Shown here piece by piece: positions 35,626 to 44,193 of a DNA stretch of 64,000 nt. Each line of letters begins with the position of its first letter. Within the stretch, counting starts at the first letter, position 1. The DNA is from an uncultured Pseudothermotoga sp. GTDB taxonomy: Bacteria > Thermotogota > Thermotogae > Thermotogales > DSM-5069. The notes beneath the pieces are model-generated. The model searched no databases. It was not told the DNA's origin and saw only the letters and a list, made by a program, of their open reading frames with translations. The DNA is taken from the NCBI GenBank assembly GCA_937995655.1, contig CALKJI010000011.1:1-64000 (forward strand), written 5' to 3'. The position numbers and the translations under genes are program-made.

Positions 35626-36201
35626 ATGAAGCGCAGTAAAGATGTACTGACCATTTTCAAGATTTTGTCGAACCAGACAAGGCTCGACATTCTGATGCTT
35701 TTGAGAGACAGTTGTCTCACAGCTTCAGAGGTGGCTGAAAAGTTGGGAATAGATCTTTCAACTGCCTACAGATATTTGAACCAAATGGTTGAGAATGGCA
35801 TACTCAGTGTCATTAAGGCTCCGAATGGAGATAGGTTTGATTTTTCTTCCATTCATATACTCAAAATACTCGAAGAGGCTGTGGGATTGATATACGACAT
35901 GGACGGAAGAGAAAACCTCAAAGCCAACAGTTTCGTAGTCCAAGAGATCGACAAAGTATCTGAGCCGAAGAGATTTGTTGATATGCGTGGTCAGATATGT
36001 CCTGTGCCAGAAATCATGACCAGGAAGGAATTGGCCAAGCTCAAACCTGGTGAGACACTGGTTGTCATCTGTGACTACCCGCTCTCAAAAGAGAGAATCA
36101 CAAGCTTTGCATCAAGAGAAGGCTACACAGTAAAGGTCGAAGAAATTGGACCAATCTCGAAAATCTATATACAAAGATCAGCGCGTGACGTTGAAAAGTA
36201 G
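35626..36201 (+). CDS. ArsR-type HTH fused to a TusA domain, putative persulfide-sensing regulator
   Basis: 191 aa in two parts. Residues 1-75 form a winged HTH of the ArsR group (FKILSNQTRLDILMLLRDSCLTASEVAEKLGIDLSTAYRYLNQMVENGIL...). A helical linker (about 76-115) follows, then a full TusA domain (about 117-186) with the persulfide cysteine intact (MRGQICPVPEI, C125). The TusA part shares CPVP, DYP-x-SKERI and EEIGP with the neighbouring TusA, pointing to domain duplication. I infer that DNA binding responds to persulfide loading of C125 by the same sulfur relay. C30 in the HTH is a possible partner thiol. Alternatives: a constitutive repressor using TusA only for dimerisation. SD AAAAGGGGAA. 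Confidence 0.88.
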   Translation: MKRSKDVLTIFKILSNQTRLDILMLLRDSCLTASEVAEKLGIDLSTAYRYLNQMVENGILSVIKAPNGDRFDFSSIHILKILEEAVGLIYDMDGRENLKANSFVVQEIDKVSEPKRFVDMRGQICPVPEIMTRKELAKLKPGETLVVICDYPLSKERITSFASREGYTVKVEEIGPISKIYIQRSARDVEK

Positions 36202-36602
36202 GAACAAGAGACCTTTTTCATGGATACAGATATTTTCATTGCACAGGCCTTTTTCTTGTGACTTTACAAGCACATATATATTTTCTACCTTATGATGGGA
36301 CAAAAGGGTCGAATGGTGCATAAAAAACAATGAAGCAGGTTGTGATCTTTAGCCGCCTCTGATGTGTTATTGTCCTTGGAAAGTTCGATCTCTTTTTTGC
36401 TGATAAAATATTTCAGTATTTTGCACGTATGGGAAGTTACTAAAGATTTAACCTGACCTTTGGTGATGTGGGCAAGATGGGTATGAAGGGGCTTGCAGCA
36501 AATTTAGATGAGATATGTTTAATTTTCGTCAGATTCTAAGAAACCCTTTGGTATAATCAAGTAATGTAATAATACTTTTATCTCATTAGTGGAGGTGTTG
36601 TT
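36202..36602 (+). promoter_or_regulatory. intergenic region with promoter of the TRAP operon
   Basis: The region shows no gene. Near its end is an extended -10, TGGTATAAT (36549-36557), about 45 nt before the GTG of the TAXI receptor, with no clear -35. The rest is AT-rich and I cannot assign anything to it. Confidence 0.5.
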
Positions 36603-37571
36603 GTGAAGGTCAAAGTAGTCCTACTGCTGCTGTTTATTCTTTCAACCCTCATTTTTGCTCAGACAAAGTGGCCCAGCCAGATTAGGTTAGTTTCTGGTCC
36701 ATCCGGAGGAACTTGGTTTGCACTGGGTGGTACATTGGCCAACATATGGACACAGGATGTCGTTCAGACAACAAGTGGTACTGGTGGCGGAACAAGCAAC
36801 ATAGTTGTTATATCTAGAGGTCAGGCCGATGTTGGCTTGACTACTCTGGCGATCTTCAACGCCGCACTCAAGGGTATTGGCCCATTTGCACCAAATCCCG
36901 TCAAGGGAACCGTTTTGTTTGCTAACCTCTATAGACAATACACATATTTCATAATGAGGAAAGATTTTGCATTAAAGTATGGTGTGAAGAGCTTGAAAGA
37001 CATAGTGGAAAAGAAATTGCCTATAAGGTTTGCCACCCTCACACCTGGTACAGCTAGCGAATACGTTATCAGAACTATTTTTGAGGCTGGGTATGGTATT
37101 AACTGGGAAACAATTAGATCTTGGCGTGGAAGAGTTGAGTTTGCTTCTTACAGTGATGGAGCAAATTTGCTCGCAGACAATAACATCGATTGTTTTGCAT
37201 TTCAAATCAGCCGCGTAGCATCTGTAATAATGGACATTGAAAGTAGGGTTGACGTCGTTTTACTACCCGTTGATGACGAAGCAATTGAGAAAGTTGCAGC
37301 GGTGTTGGGAACAAAGAAATTCTTCATTGAACCTGGAATTTACAAATCTGTGACCGAGCCAGTGCAAACGGTTGGGGATTACACATGTCTTGTTATAAGA
37401 GAAACATTGCCCGAGGATCTTGTGTACAAACTTGCAGAATCTCTATGGAAGAGGAAGGAAGAAATATCGAAAGCTTTCGTAGATATGGCTGAACTCAATG
37501 CCGAAGAAGCTGTCTTTGAAGGTGTCTTAGCGCATTCTGGTGCAGCTAAGTTCTGGACATCGATAAAGTGA
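36603..37571 (+). CDS. TAXI-family TRAP transporter solute receptor
   Basis: 322-aa periplasmic receptor with a signal peptide (LLLLFILSTLIFAQ). TAXI hallmarks: IRLVSGPSGGTWFALGGTLANIW, GGGTSNIVVISRGQADVGLTT and TPGTASEYVIRTIFEAGYG. It binds an organic acid or amino acid and delivers it to the fused TRAP permease downstream, driven by an ion gradient. GTG start with SD GGAGGTG. Ligand unknown; glutamate-like or dicarboxylate ligands are the family precedent. Confidence 0.92.
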   Translation: MKVKVVLLLLFILSTLIFAQTKWPSQIRLVSGPSGGTWFALGGTLANIWTQDVVQTTSGTGGGTSNIVVISRGQADVGLTTLAIFNAALKGIGPFAPNPVKGTVLFANLYRQYTYFIMRKDFALKYGVKSLKDIVEKKLPIRFATLTPGTASEYVIRTIFEAGYGINWETIRSWRGRVEFASYSDGANLLADNNIDCFAFQISRVASVIMDIESRVDVVLLPVDDEAIEKVAAVLGTKKFFIEPGIYKSVTEPVQTVGDYTCLVIRETLPEDLVYKLAESLWKRKEEISKAFVDMAELNAEEAVFEGVLAHSGAAKFWTSIK

Positions 37572-37587
37572 ACCCTTTTAATCTTGA

Positions 37588-37618
37588 CTCTCCTGGTGAT
37601 CCGTGGTTGCCAGGAGAG
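37588..37618 (+). terminator. hairpin between TAXI receptor and TRAP permease genes
   Basis: CTCTCCTGG (37588-37596) pairs perfectly with CCAGGAGAG (37610-37618) around a 13-nt loop, followed by ATTTTTAT. Its position after the binding-protein gene matches the hairpins after malE and after both Opp-type binding-protein genes that head operons. Confidence 0.75.
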
Positions 37619-37641
37619 ATTTTTATATCGGAGGGACACCA

Positions 37642-39507
37642 ATGAGATCTTTAAAGGGTTGGCCGTATTACATCGGTTATTTTTCACTAATTGCACTAGG
37701 TGTTTTTCACCTTTATACTGCAATCTTTGGTACATTTGAAGCTTATTTACAGAGAAATATTCACCTACTGTTCGCGTTACCCCTCGTTTATATTTATTTT
37801 CCCTTTTCAAAAAAAGGTCCGAAAGATAAGGTACCTTGGTATGACTGGCTACTGTGTATTATGTCCTCATTGCCATCTTTGTATGCGGTTTTCAATTATC
37901 AGCGCATAATTTACAGGATGGTGCAAGTTGAAATCGTTCGAACTGAAGAACTGCTCCTTGGTACGATCCTCGTAGTTACCCTTCTTGAAGCAGCACGAAG
38001 AGTCGTTGGACTTGGTCTTACTATTCTAGCTTCTGCGATGATATTCTATATGTACTTTGGTTATCTATTACCTGGTGATTGGAGAGGCATGTATGTTCCA
38101 TTTGACAGAATCATTGAACACCTTTATCTGACAGGAGAAGGTATTTTCTCAACACCGCTTGGTGTTTCTGCAACATTCGTTATCATAATGCTTATTTTTG
38201 GGGGTTTCCTTGAAAAAAGTGGTACGGGAGATTATTTTATGGATCTGTCAAAAGCCGTGGCTGGGAAGGCAGCTGGTGGACCTGCTAAAATAGCCGTCAT
38301 AAGTTCGGGTTTGTTTGGTAGCATATCAGGTTCAGCTGTTGCAAACGTTTATGCTACGGGGACCTTTACCATACCAATGATGAAACAGCTAGGTTTTTCG
38401 AATGCCTTTGCCGGAGCTGTAGAAGCAGTTGCAAGTTCGGGTGGTCAGATAATGCCTCCAGTCATGGGAGCTGCCGCATTTATCATGGCATCTTTTTTGG
38501 GAATTCCGTACAGTAGTATCGTCGTAGCAGGTATCGTACCAGCTTTGCTTTATTACATAGGGGTCTACGCAATGGTTGATGCAAGGGCAAAAAAACTCGG
38601 TTTAAAAGGCTTGACGAGTGAACAGATACCTTCCATCGGTGATGTTCTCAAGAAGCTGTACATAATCATCCCCGTTGTTGTTTTCGTATTGATGATTCTT
38701 CGTGGGAACACACCTATGAGATCGGCAACTGTAGGCATTCTTGTTTGCTGGTTTTTGAGTTTGCTGAACAAAGGTAAAAGAATGGGACCTCTTCAAATAA
38801 TTGATGCGATCTATCTTGGAACAAAGAATGTTTTTGTCGTAGCCATAGCTTGTGCTGCAGCTGGTATCGTCGTTGGTGCAGTGAGCTTGACAGGCGTTGG
38901 ATTCAAAATAGCAAGTTCGATTTTCTCACTGGCTGGGAACAACAGCTTTATGGCATTAGTAATGGTTGCAGTACTTTCCTTGATACTGGGAATGGGTCTT
39001 CCAACCACAGCTGCATACATCGTGGCATCAGCTTTAGCTGTTCCAGCATTGATAAAACTTGGATTTTTGCCCTTATCATCGCACATGTTTGTCTTCTATT
39101 TCGCAGTATTTTCGGCGATAACACCACCTGTTGCTTTGGCTGCTTATGCGGCTAGTTCTATAAGTGGTGCTACACCAAATGAGACAGGCTTTCAGGCTCT
39201 GAGATTGGGTATTGTGGCAATTGTGTTACCCTTCGCCTTTTGTTTTGATAAATCTTTTCTTTTGCAGTCAAATCCGTGGTTAAATTTATTTTCACTACTC
39301 TCTGGTATATGTGCTGCGATATTTTTGGGCACGGGTATAGAAGGGTATCTACGCGGAAATATAGGAATTGTTTTTCGTTCGGGGCTTGTGATTTTTGGTT
39401 TGCTCTCACTTTGGCCTCAGATATTTGTTCGAATTATTGCGATACTAATCGGTTTCGCTACAATGACATATCTTTACCTTGTACAAAAAGATCAAACCGT
39501 CTCCTAA
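37642..39507 (+). CDS. TRAP transporter fused permease (4TM+12TM)
   Basis: 621-aa fused small and large TRAP membrane subunits. The small-subunit region has about four helices up to residue 145. The large subunit contains FGGFLEKSGTGDYFMDLSKAVAGKAAGGPAKIAVISSGLFGSISGSAVANVYATGTFTIPMM and GMGLPTTAAYIVASALAVPALIKLG, typical of TAXI-TRAP permeases. Additional helices lie at the C-terminus. Start ATG at 37642 after GGAGGG; the longer upstream frame overlaps the hairpin. Confidence 0.92.
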   Translation: MRSLKGWPYYIGYFSLIALGVFHLYTAIFGTFEAYLQRNIHLLFALPLVYIYFPFSKKGPKDKVPWYDWLLCIMSSLPSLYAVFNYQRIIYRMVQVEIVRTEELLLGTILVVTLLEAARRVVGLGLTILASAMIFYMYFGYLLPGDWRGMYVPFDRIIEHLYLTGEGIFSTPLGVSATFVIIMLIFGGFLEKSGTGDYFMDLSKAVAGKAAGGPAKIAVISSGLFGSISGSAVANVYATGTFTIPMMKQLGFSNAFAGAVEAVASSGGQIMPPVMGAAAFIMASFLGIPYSSIVVAGIVPALLYYIGVYAMVDARAKKLGLKGLTSEQIPSIGDVLKKLYIIIPVVVFVLMILRGNTPMRSATVGILVCWFLSLLNKGKRMGPLQIIDAIYLGTKNVFVVAIACAAAGIVVGAVSLTGVGFKIASSIFSLAGNNSFMALVMVAVLSLILGMGLPTTAAYIVASALAVPALIKLGFLPLSSHMFVFYFAVFSAITPPVALAAYAASSISGATPNETGFQALRLGIVAIVLPFAFCFDKSFLLQSNPWLNLFSLLSGICAAIFLGTGIEGYLRGNIGIVFRSGLVIFGLLSLWPQIFVRIIAILIGFATMTYLYLVQKDQTVS

Positions 39508-39512
39508 ATTCG

Positions 39513-39529
39513 GGGCGCACAGAGCGCCC
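39513..39529. terminator. short GC hairpin between convergent genes
   Basis: GGGCGC (39513-39518), loop ACAGA, GCGCCC (39524-39529). The tail TTACTGCTTTTAC is only moderately U-rich. It probably ends the TRAP operon transcript. Confidence 0.55.
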
Positions 39530-39610
39530 TTACTGCTTTTACAGAAAGAAAGATTTCGAATTTTCATATTTGACCAACCTAGAGATGAAAAAATCTTTGA
39601 AAATGAAATC

Positions 39611-41581
39611 TCACATTTTGTATTTGGACACCAAATATTGTAAATCAGCAACCAATCGATTGAGATCATCTACAACGGAGGAGAGTTGCTTTGTTTCGCT
39701 GACTTGCCGCTCGACCAATGCTGAAACATCTGAGAAAGTATGTTTCAATAGTTCTGCACTTCGCACAATTTTCTCACTGGCTGTTACGAGTTCCTGAACC
39801 GCGCCACTCTGCTCTTCGCTTGTGGCCGCTAAATCATTGGTGAGAGAGACGAATTTGTCAATCTCATGTAGTATCTGGCCGATGTCTCCACTCGTTTCGT
39901 CCATTTTCTTGATGCTGTTTTTAAGTTCTTCGGCGATTTGTACTCCACCATTCGCAACAGCGGTTACGAGCTCGCTCAGCTCTTTCAAAGTATCTGAGAT
40001 TGTTTGTGTTGATCTTCTGCTTTGTTCAGCCAGTTTTCTTATCTCATCGGCAACAACAGCAAATCCTCGACCAGCTTCGCCAGCCCTCGCAGCTTCAATC
40101 GCTGCGTTCAAAGCTAGAAGATTTGTCTGTTCAGCAATGCTGTATATGGTTGCGGTGACTGTTTCAATATGCTTTGACATTTGTAATAGTTTTTCTGTAA
40201 CCGCCATAGAATCTCGACTAACCCTGGCAACCTGGTCAATATTCTTGGCTAGGTTCTCTATCGAAGAAGATGCTTTCTGACCTTTTTGTGTTAGTCTTTC
40301 TGCACTTTCGGCAAGTTTCGTTGCGTTTTTGGCCACATTCTCAGCTCCCGATGATATTTCTTCGATCCCGCTATTGATATTGGCAATAGATGCTGAAATT
40401 TCATCGATTAGTCTTGTTGTTTGCTCGGTCATTTGGTCTACCTGTTGAGACATATCAGAAGCTTTTTGAATGTTGTTATTCAGTTTATCTGAAAAAATAG
40501 TTGCACTCTCTCTAATCTCAATCGCTTTGTTAACAGTGCCTTTGATGTCCTCCACTAAGGAGAAGAATGCATTCGAAAGTTGTCCTATTTCATCTTTACC
40601 CCTTGTACTAAAACTGGTCGTGAAATCACCGGTAGCTGCTCTCTTTGCTACATTCGTAAGTGTAACTATTGGCTTGGTGATTGCCCTGCCAAAGAATAAT
40701 CCTACAAAAACACTGACCAGAACGACGACTGCCGTAGTCAAAAGACTTTTTTTGAGTGAAGCAATAAAAGGTTCGTTGAGCTCAGATTCCAATATAGCAA
40801 CAGAGACTACCCAGTCGGCACTTTTTGAAGGCACCATAGCCACCCATCTTTTTATTTTGTCAAATACATATGAGATACTCGAAGCAACTCGTTTTTTGGC
40901 TTGGTCCTCAACTGTTTTTAGCGACGAGTCTATTTCAGATAATTTTCTTGAAATGTAATCCTCTTTTGGATGTGCAACTACCGTGCCAGCATGGTCTAAG
41001 ATGTAACCATACCCTGTTTTTCCATATTTGATAGATGAGACATAATCTTGTAAAACCTTCTGAGGCATAACAGCGGCGAAAACTCCTTCTGCGTTGCCTT
41101 CATAAGAATATACAGGCACCGCAAATACAATCGATTTCATTCCTTTCCAATTCAAGTTTGCTGAGAGAAAATGTGTTCTGCCATCGTGTACAATTGCCTT
41201 AAAGAAATCAGTTTGGGATAGGTCTATTTCCTCGCCTTGAAAAGTGATAGCCACACCTCGAACATTGATCATGAACCAGTCAAAAAATCCCAAGGATTTC
41301 AACTGTTCATCCCTGGCTTTAAGAGATGTAGATATAAAAGTAGGATCAAAAAGCACCAAAAAAGTTTGGAGGTCAGATGAGATAGTATTCAAAACAGTCA
41401 ATTTCTTTTCGTTGATGCTATCCAGATTCAGTACCTCTCTGTCTGCTTTTTGCCGCAAGGCATCTGTCGCAAAATTGAGAGTTTGTGTTCTCAGCTCGAG
41501 AAGGTTTATCATCGTTATGACAGCTGCAGTCAATATAACCAGCAGGAGTATAATAGCCAGTACTTTAGAACGGATTCCCAT
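39611..41581 (-). CDS. methyl-accepting chemotaxis protein with dCache-type sensor
   Basis: 656-aa transducer. TM1 (about 8-28), a periplasmic dCache-like domain (about 35-275, with [29 protein letters not shown] and [15 protein letters not shown]), TM2 (about 280-300), HAMP (about 302-355) and a cytoplasmic coiled coil with the conserved tip [38 protein letters not shown]. It lacks a C-terminal CheR-tethering pentapeptide. It senses a small ligand, possibly an amino acid or organic acid by dCache precedent, and controls CheA. SD GGAGGTGATCAC. Converges on the TRAP operon. Confidence 0.94.
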   Translation of the reverse strand: MGIRSKVLAIILLLVILTAAVITMINLLELRTQTLNFATDALRQKADREVLNLDSINEKKLTVLNTISSDLQTFLVLFDPTFISTSLKARDEQLKSLGFFDWFMINVRGVAITFQGEEIDLSQTDFFKAIVHDGRTHFLSANLNWKGMKSIVFAVPVYSYEGNAEGVFAAVMPQKVLQDYVSSIKYGKTGYGYILDHAGTVVAHPKEDYISRKLSEIDSSLKTVEDQAKKRVASSISYVFDKIKRWVAMVPSKSADWVVSVAILESELNEPFIASLKKSLLTTAVVVLVSVFVGLFFGRAITKPIVTLTNVAKRAATGDFTTSFSTRGKDEIGQLSNAFFSLVEDIKGTVNKAIEIRESATIFSDKLNNNIQKASDMSQQVDQMTEQTTRLIDEISASIANINSGIEEISSGAENVAKNATKLAESAERLTQKGQKASSSIENLAKNIDQVARVSRDSMAVTEKLLQMSKHIETVTATIYSIAEQTNLLALNAAIEAARAGEAGRGFAVVADEIRKLAEQSRRSTQTISDTLKELSELVTAVANGGVQIAEELKNSIKKMDETSGDIGQILHEIDKFVSLTNDLAATSEEQSGAVQELVTASEKIVRSAELLKHTFSDVSALVERQVSETKQLSSVVDDLNRLVADLQYLVSKYKM

Positions 41582-42115
41582 GTGATCACCTCCATGGTTG
41601 AGAGATATTGGTAAGTGCTAGGTTATATTTACATTATAAAATTTGTTTAGATATTACCTGTTTAAGATTAATCTCTTTTACGCTATTAAAATTAAAAGAT
41701 TATTTACACGTATGATTATATCATAAAAATTCTTACTTTTACAAAAATGTTTGAACAGATATATTTGATGTTTTATTCAATAGATGAATTTTTTGCATTT
41801 TCTGAATAGTCCGTAGGGAAGCTCTCTAGATATCTCCCAAAGTTATCTGTGAGAAAAAGTCAGCGGGTTTAAAGGTGAGCCCTTAGGGAAAATCCAAACG
41901 AAGTGTGGTTCTTTCCCAAATGAGAGTGATTATAAAGAGAGTTTTAATTATAGACACATGTACTTAGCGATTCCCTAGCATCTTGGCCTTAAAAGATCTT
42001 GCCAATTGAGTACAAGGTCAAGAATAAAGTTTCAAATATTATCTTAACCTAAGAATAAGGTACAAAGGGGTATTTGTTTAGTAGTTCGTCTTGTTTGTCC
42101 AGTATTTGTAACTAA
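41582..42115. other. intergenic region, no gene seen
   Basis: AT-rich (about 41630-41800), then mixed sequence downstream of the GH5-like gene. A TATAAT on the minus strand near 41633-41638 could be the chemoreceptor -10, but without a good -35. I found no motility-sigma-factor-like promoter, RNA gene or coding frame. Confidence 0.45.
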
Positions 42116-43960
42116 TTACGATAATCGGATGAATGGGTCTCTTATGCATTTATACTCTTTAGGTTCAAGATGTGTCTTTACAGAGTATAACAAAGAATCA
42201 TCGATTATGAAGCTGACAAACTCATCGTTCCAAGAGACGTTTTGGAGCAAATAGATCTTTCCTTTCAATGTGTTTAGCCTTCTAACTCGAACCTTGGTGT
42301 TGTCTGAATAACAGGTGCGTAACGAAAGTTGTGTCGCAATGTATCTGTAGAACAGATGGCTCTGATCTGTAAAGTTTATGTTTTCTTCAACAGAAAGAAT
42401 ATGCTCCAAGGGAAAGTTCAAAAAGAAAACAACCCCTTTACCAACTTTGTTCTTAATTAAACTCAGACCAGACTCACCGATTACCATCTTTTCGGCGGTA
42501 TCGGTGGTAGCTGACAATGATGCATAGCTTTTACTCCAAATTCCACATCTTTCAGTACTCAGATACCATGTTGTTCCTGCAAAGGTCAAAGCAACTTTCA
42601 GAGGTAATGTTCTTGTCAAACCGTACCTGAGATCGAGCTTGCAGCCGATTAAACTCTCAAGGTTGTGCGACCAGATACCTTGATGAAAATCATACTTTCC
42701 ACAATAATAATTCAGATAAACATTTCCGCCGGCGTGCAAGTACTCCTTCAAATTTTCCCAAGTCGTGGCAAGATATTTTCGTTCACTGGGTAATATCACT
42801 AACCTGTAGTCTTTCCACTTTTCAAATTTTTCTTCTTCGACGAAATCTACTTCGAATCCTGCCTTTGCACAGAGTACAGCTGCCTGTAACATGTGTTTGT
42901 AAGTTTCTCTGGGATCATCAAAGCTGAATGGATAACTCTTGTTGTAGTAACTAGGTACTATCACAGCTGCCTGTGCTTTGTTTGGTTTAAAATCGTCCAG
43001 GTTGTCGATGAACTTTCTAAAACTGGCAATCTCTAACGCTGCTGGTTTTGGAGTTCCTTCTTCATCGAGTACTCCGAACCTGAGTTCAAAAGGATGATGA
43101 ACATAAGGCTTGATGTTGGTGTAGCTGAAATCGTTCAGACACCATCCAAGTGCCCCGATTGCACCGTTGACCAAAGCGTTTATTAGGACTTCTCGGTAGT
43201 ACAAAGCGATGTTTTCATCCGAAGCTTGGGAAGAAGAAGCACCGAATTCCTCGAAGATTATGGGAAGGTCGTACTGAGAGAGGTATCTGATTGTAAACTC
43301 AGGAATCATGGAATGTCTGTACTCATCTATTTCACTGAGATAGACATGTGGTCCAAAATAATCGATGATCTTAGAGAGTTCATTGAGATTGAATCCATTT
43401 TCACCACCGAAAATGTTCCAACAGCCGTCTCCGGTACCTACAGGCTTGGTTGAATCAACTGACTTTATCGTTTCAACCAACCTTCTTGCCCAGTTCAAAA
43501 CCTTTTGTGGTTCAGCCTGTCCACCGTACAGAGGCATTTCGTTGGAGAGTATGTAACCATAGAGGGCAGAAGAACTCTTGACTCGCTCTGTAACAGATTT
43601 GATGAAGAAACATTGCTGCTCTAACATTAGCTCATCGGTGTATAAGTCTTTATTATTTCTGAAAGGTGGGTCAAAGTTTTCCCCCGACATATGGCCAACA
43701 ATGAAAGTCAAAAGAGTTTTTAAGCCATGCTTTTCACACAATTGCAAGAATTTAAGGTATTTCGCAATGTGTTTTTCACTCAGTTGATTTGGTTTTGGAA
43801 AGAACGTTGGAAGAAAAAGAAAACTTCGGCACAGGTTCATACCCAGGTTCTTCATCTGAATAATTTCATCCTCAATTATTGTTTCGTTGAAATACTGATC
43901 TTCCCACATGTACATAGCTCCACTTCTTGACCAATAATTGATACCAAGTAGGAAATTCAT
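42116..43960 (-). CDS. GH5-like glycoside hydrolase with a GATase-like C-terminal domain
   Basis: 614 aa, no signal peptide, so probably cytoplasmic. Residues 1-320 form a clan GH-A (beta/alpha)8 domain: acid/base E141 in YILSNEMP and nucleophile E238 in IIFEEFG; TGDGCW and GWCLNDFSY lie between or after. Residues about 335-420 are a Rossmann-like class I glutamine amidotransferase fold (VIVPSYYNKSYP...LVILPSERKYLATTWENLKEYLHAGGNVYLNYY), as in the trimerisation domain of GH42 beta-galactosidases, followed by a beta-rich tail. The combination sits between GH5 and GH42. Likely substrates are imported manno-, gluco- or galacto-oligosaccharides from the divergent ABC importer. SD AGGTGA. Confidence 0.82.
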   Translation of the reverse strand: MNFLLGINYWSRSGAMYMWEDQYFNETIIEDEIIQMKNLGMNLCRSFLFLPTFFPKPNQLSEKHIAKYLKFLQLCEKHGLKTLLTFIVGHMSGENFDPPFRNNKDLYTDELMLEQQCFFIKSVTERVKSSSALYGYILSNEMPLYGGQAEPQKVLNWARRLVETIKSVDSTKPVGTGDGCWNIFGGENGFNLNELSKIIDYFGPHVYLSEIDEYRHSMIPEFTIRYLSQYDLPIIFEEFGASSSQASDENIALYYREVLINALVNGAIGALGWCLNDFSYTNIKPYVHHPFELRFGVLDEEGTPKPAALEIASFRKFIDNLDDFKPNKAQAAVIVPSYYNKSYPFSFDDPRETYKHMLQAAVLCAKAGFEVDFVEEEKFEKWKDYRLVILPSERKYLATTWENLKEYLHAGGNVYLNYYCGKYDFHQGIWSHNLESLIGCKLDLRYGLTRTLPLKVALTFAGTTWYLSTERCGIWSKSYASLSATTDTAEKMVIGESGLSLIKNKVGKGVVFFLNFPLEHILSVEENINFTDQSHLFYRYIATQLSLRTCYSDNTKVRVRRLNTLKGKIYLLQNVSWNDEFVSFIIDDSLLYSVKTHLEPKEYKCIRDPFIRLS

Positions 43961-44111
43961 CTCCTTTCACCTCATAAAGAAGAATAGCAAAATGAAGAAA
44001 AAGTTTCAATAAAGTACAGAAATAGTAGTCGATCTTTAGACCGATTAATAAAGAAAGACAGTCTTGCGATCCATCTTGTTGTTAAGTGGATGTCAAAATA
44101 TTTGGGCTTGA

Positions 44112-44147
44112 TATGATATGAGATAAAAACAATTAAGTAATATCATA
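44112..44147. promoter_or_regulatory. inverted repeat in the GH5-like / importer divergent region
   Basis: TATGATAT (44112-44119) and ATATCATA (44140-44147) are inverted repeats 20 nt apart. A possible -10, TATAAT (44146-44151), overlaps the right arm about 45 nt before the binding-protein start. It could be an operator shared by the divergent genes. No regulator gene is adjacent. Confidence 0.35.
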
Positions 44148-44193
44148 TAATATATTGGTAGGAAATCTTCAAAAGCTGAGGGGAGGTATTATC

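Noticed and set aside
39276-39797. 173-codon plus-strand frame over the TRAP permease end and the chemoreceptor end
   Set aside because: Shadow of two well-supported genes in another frame; crosses the terminator.
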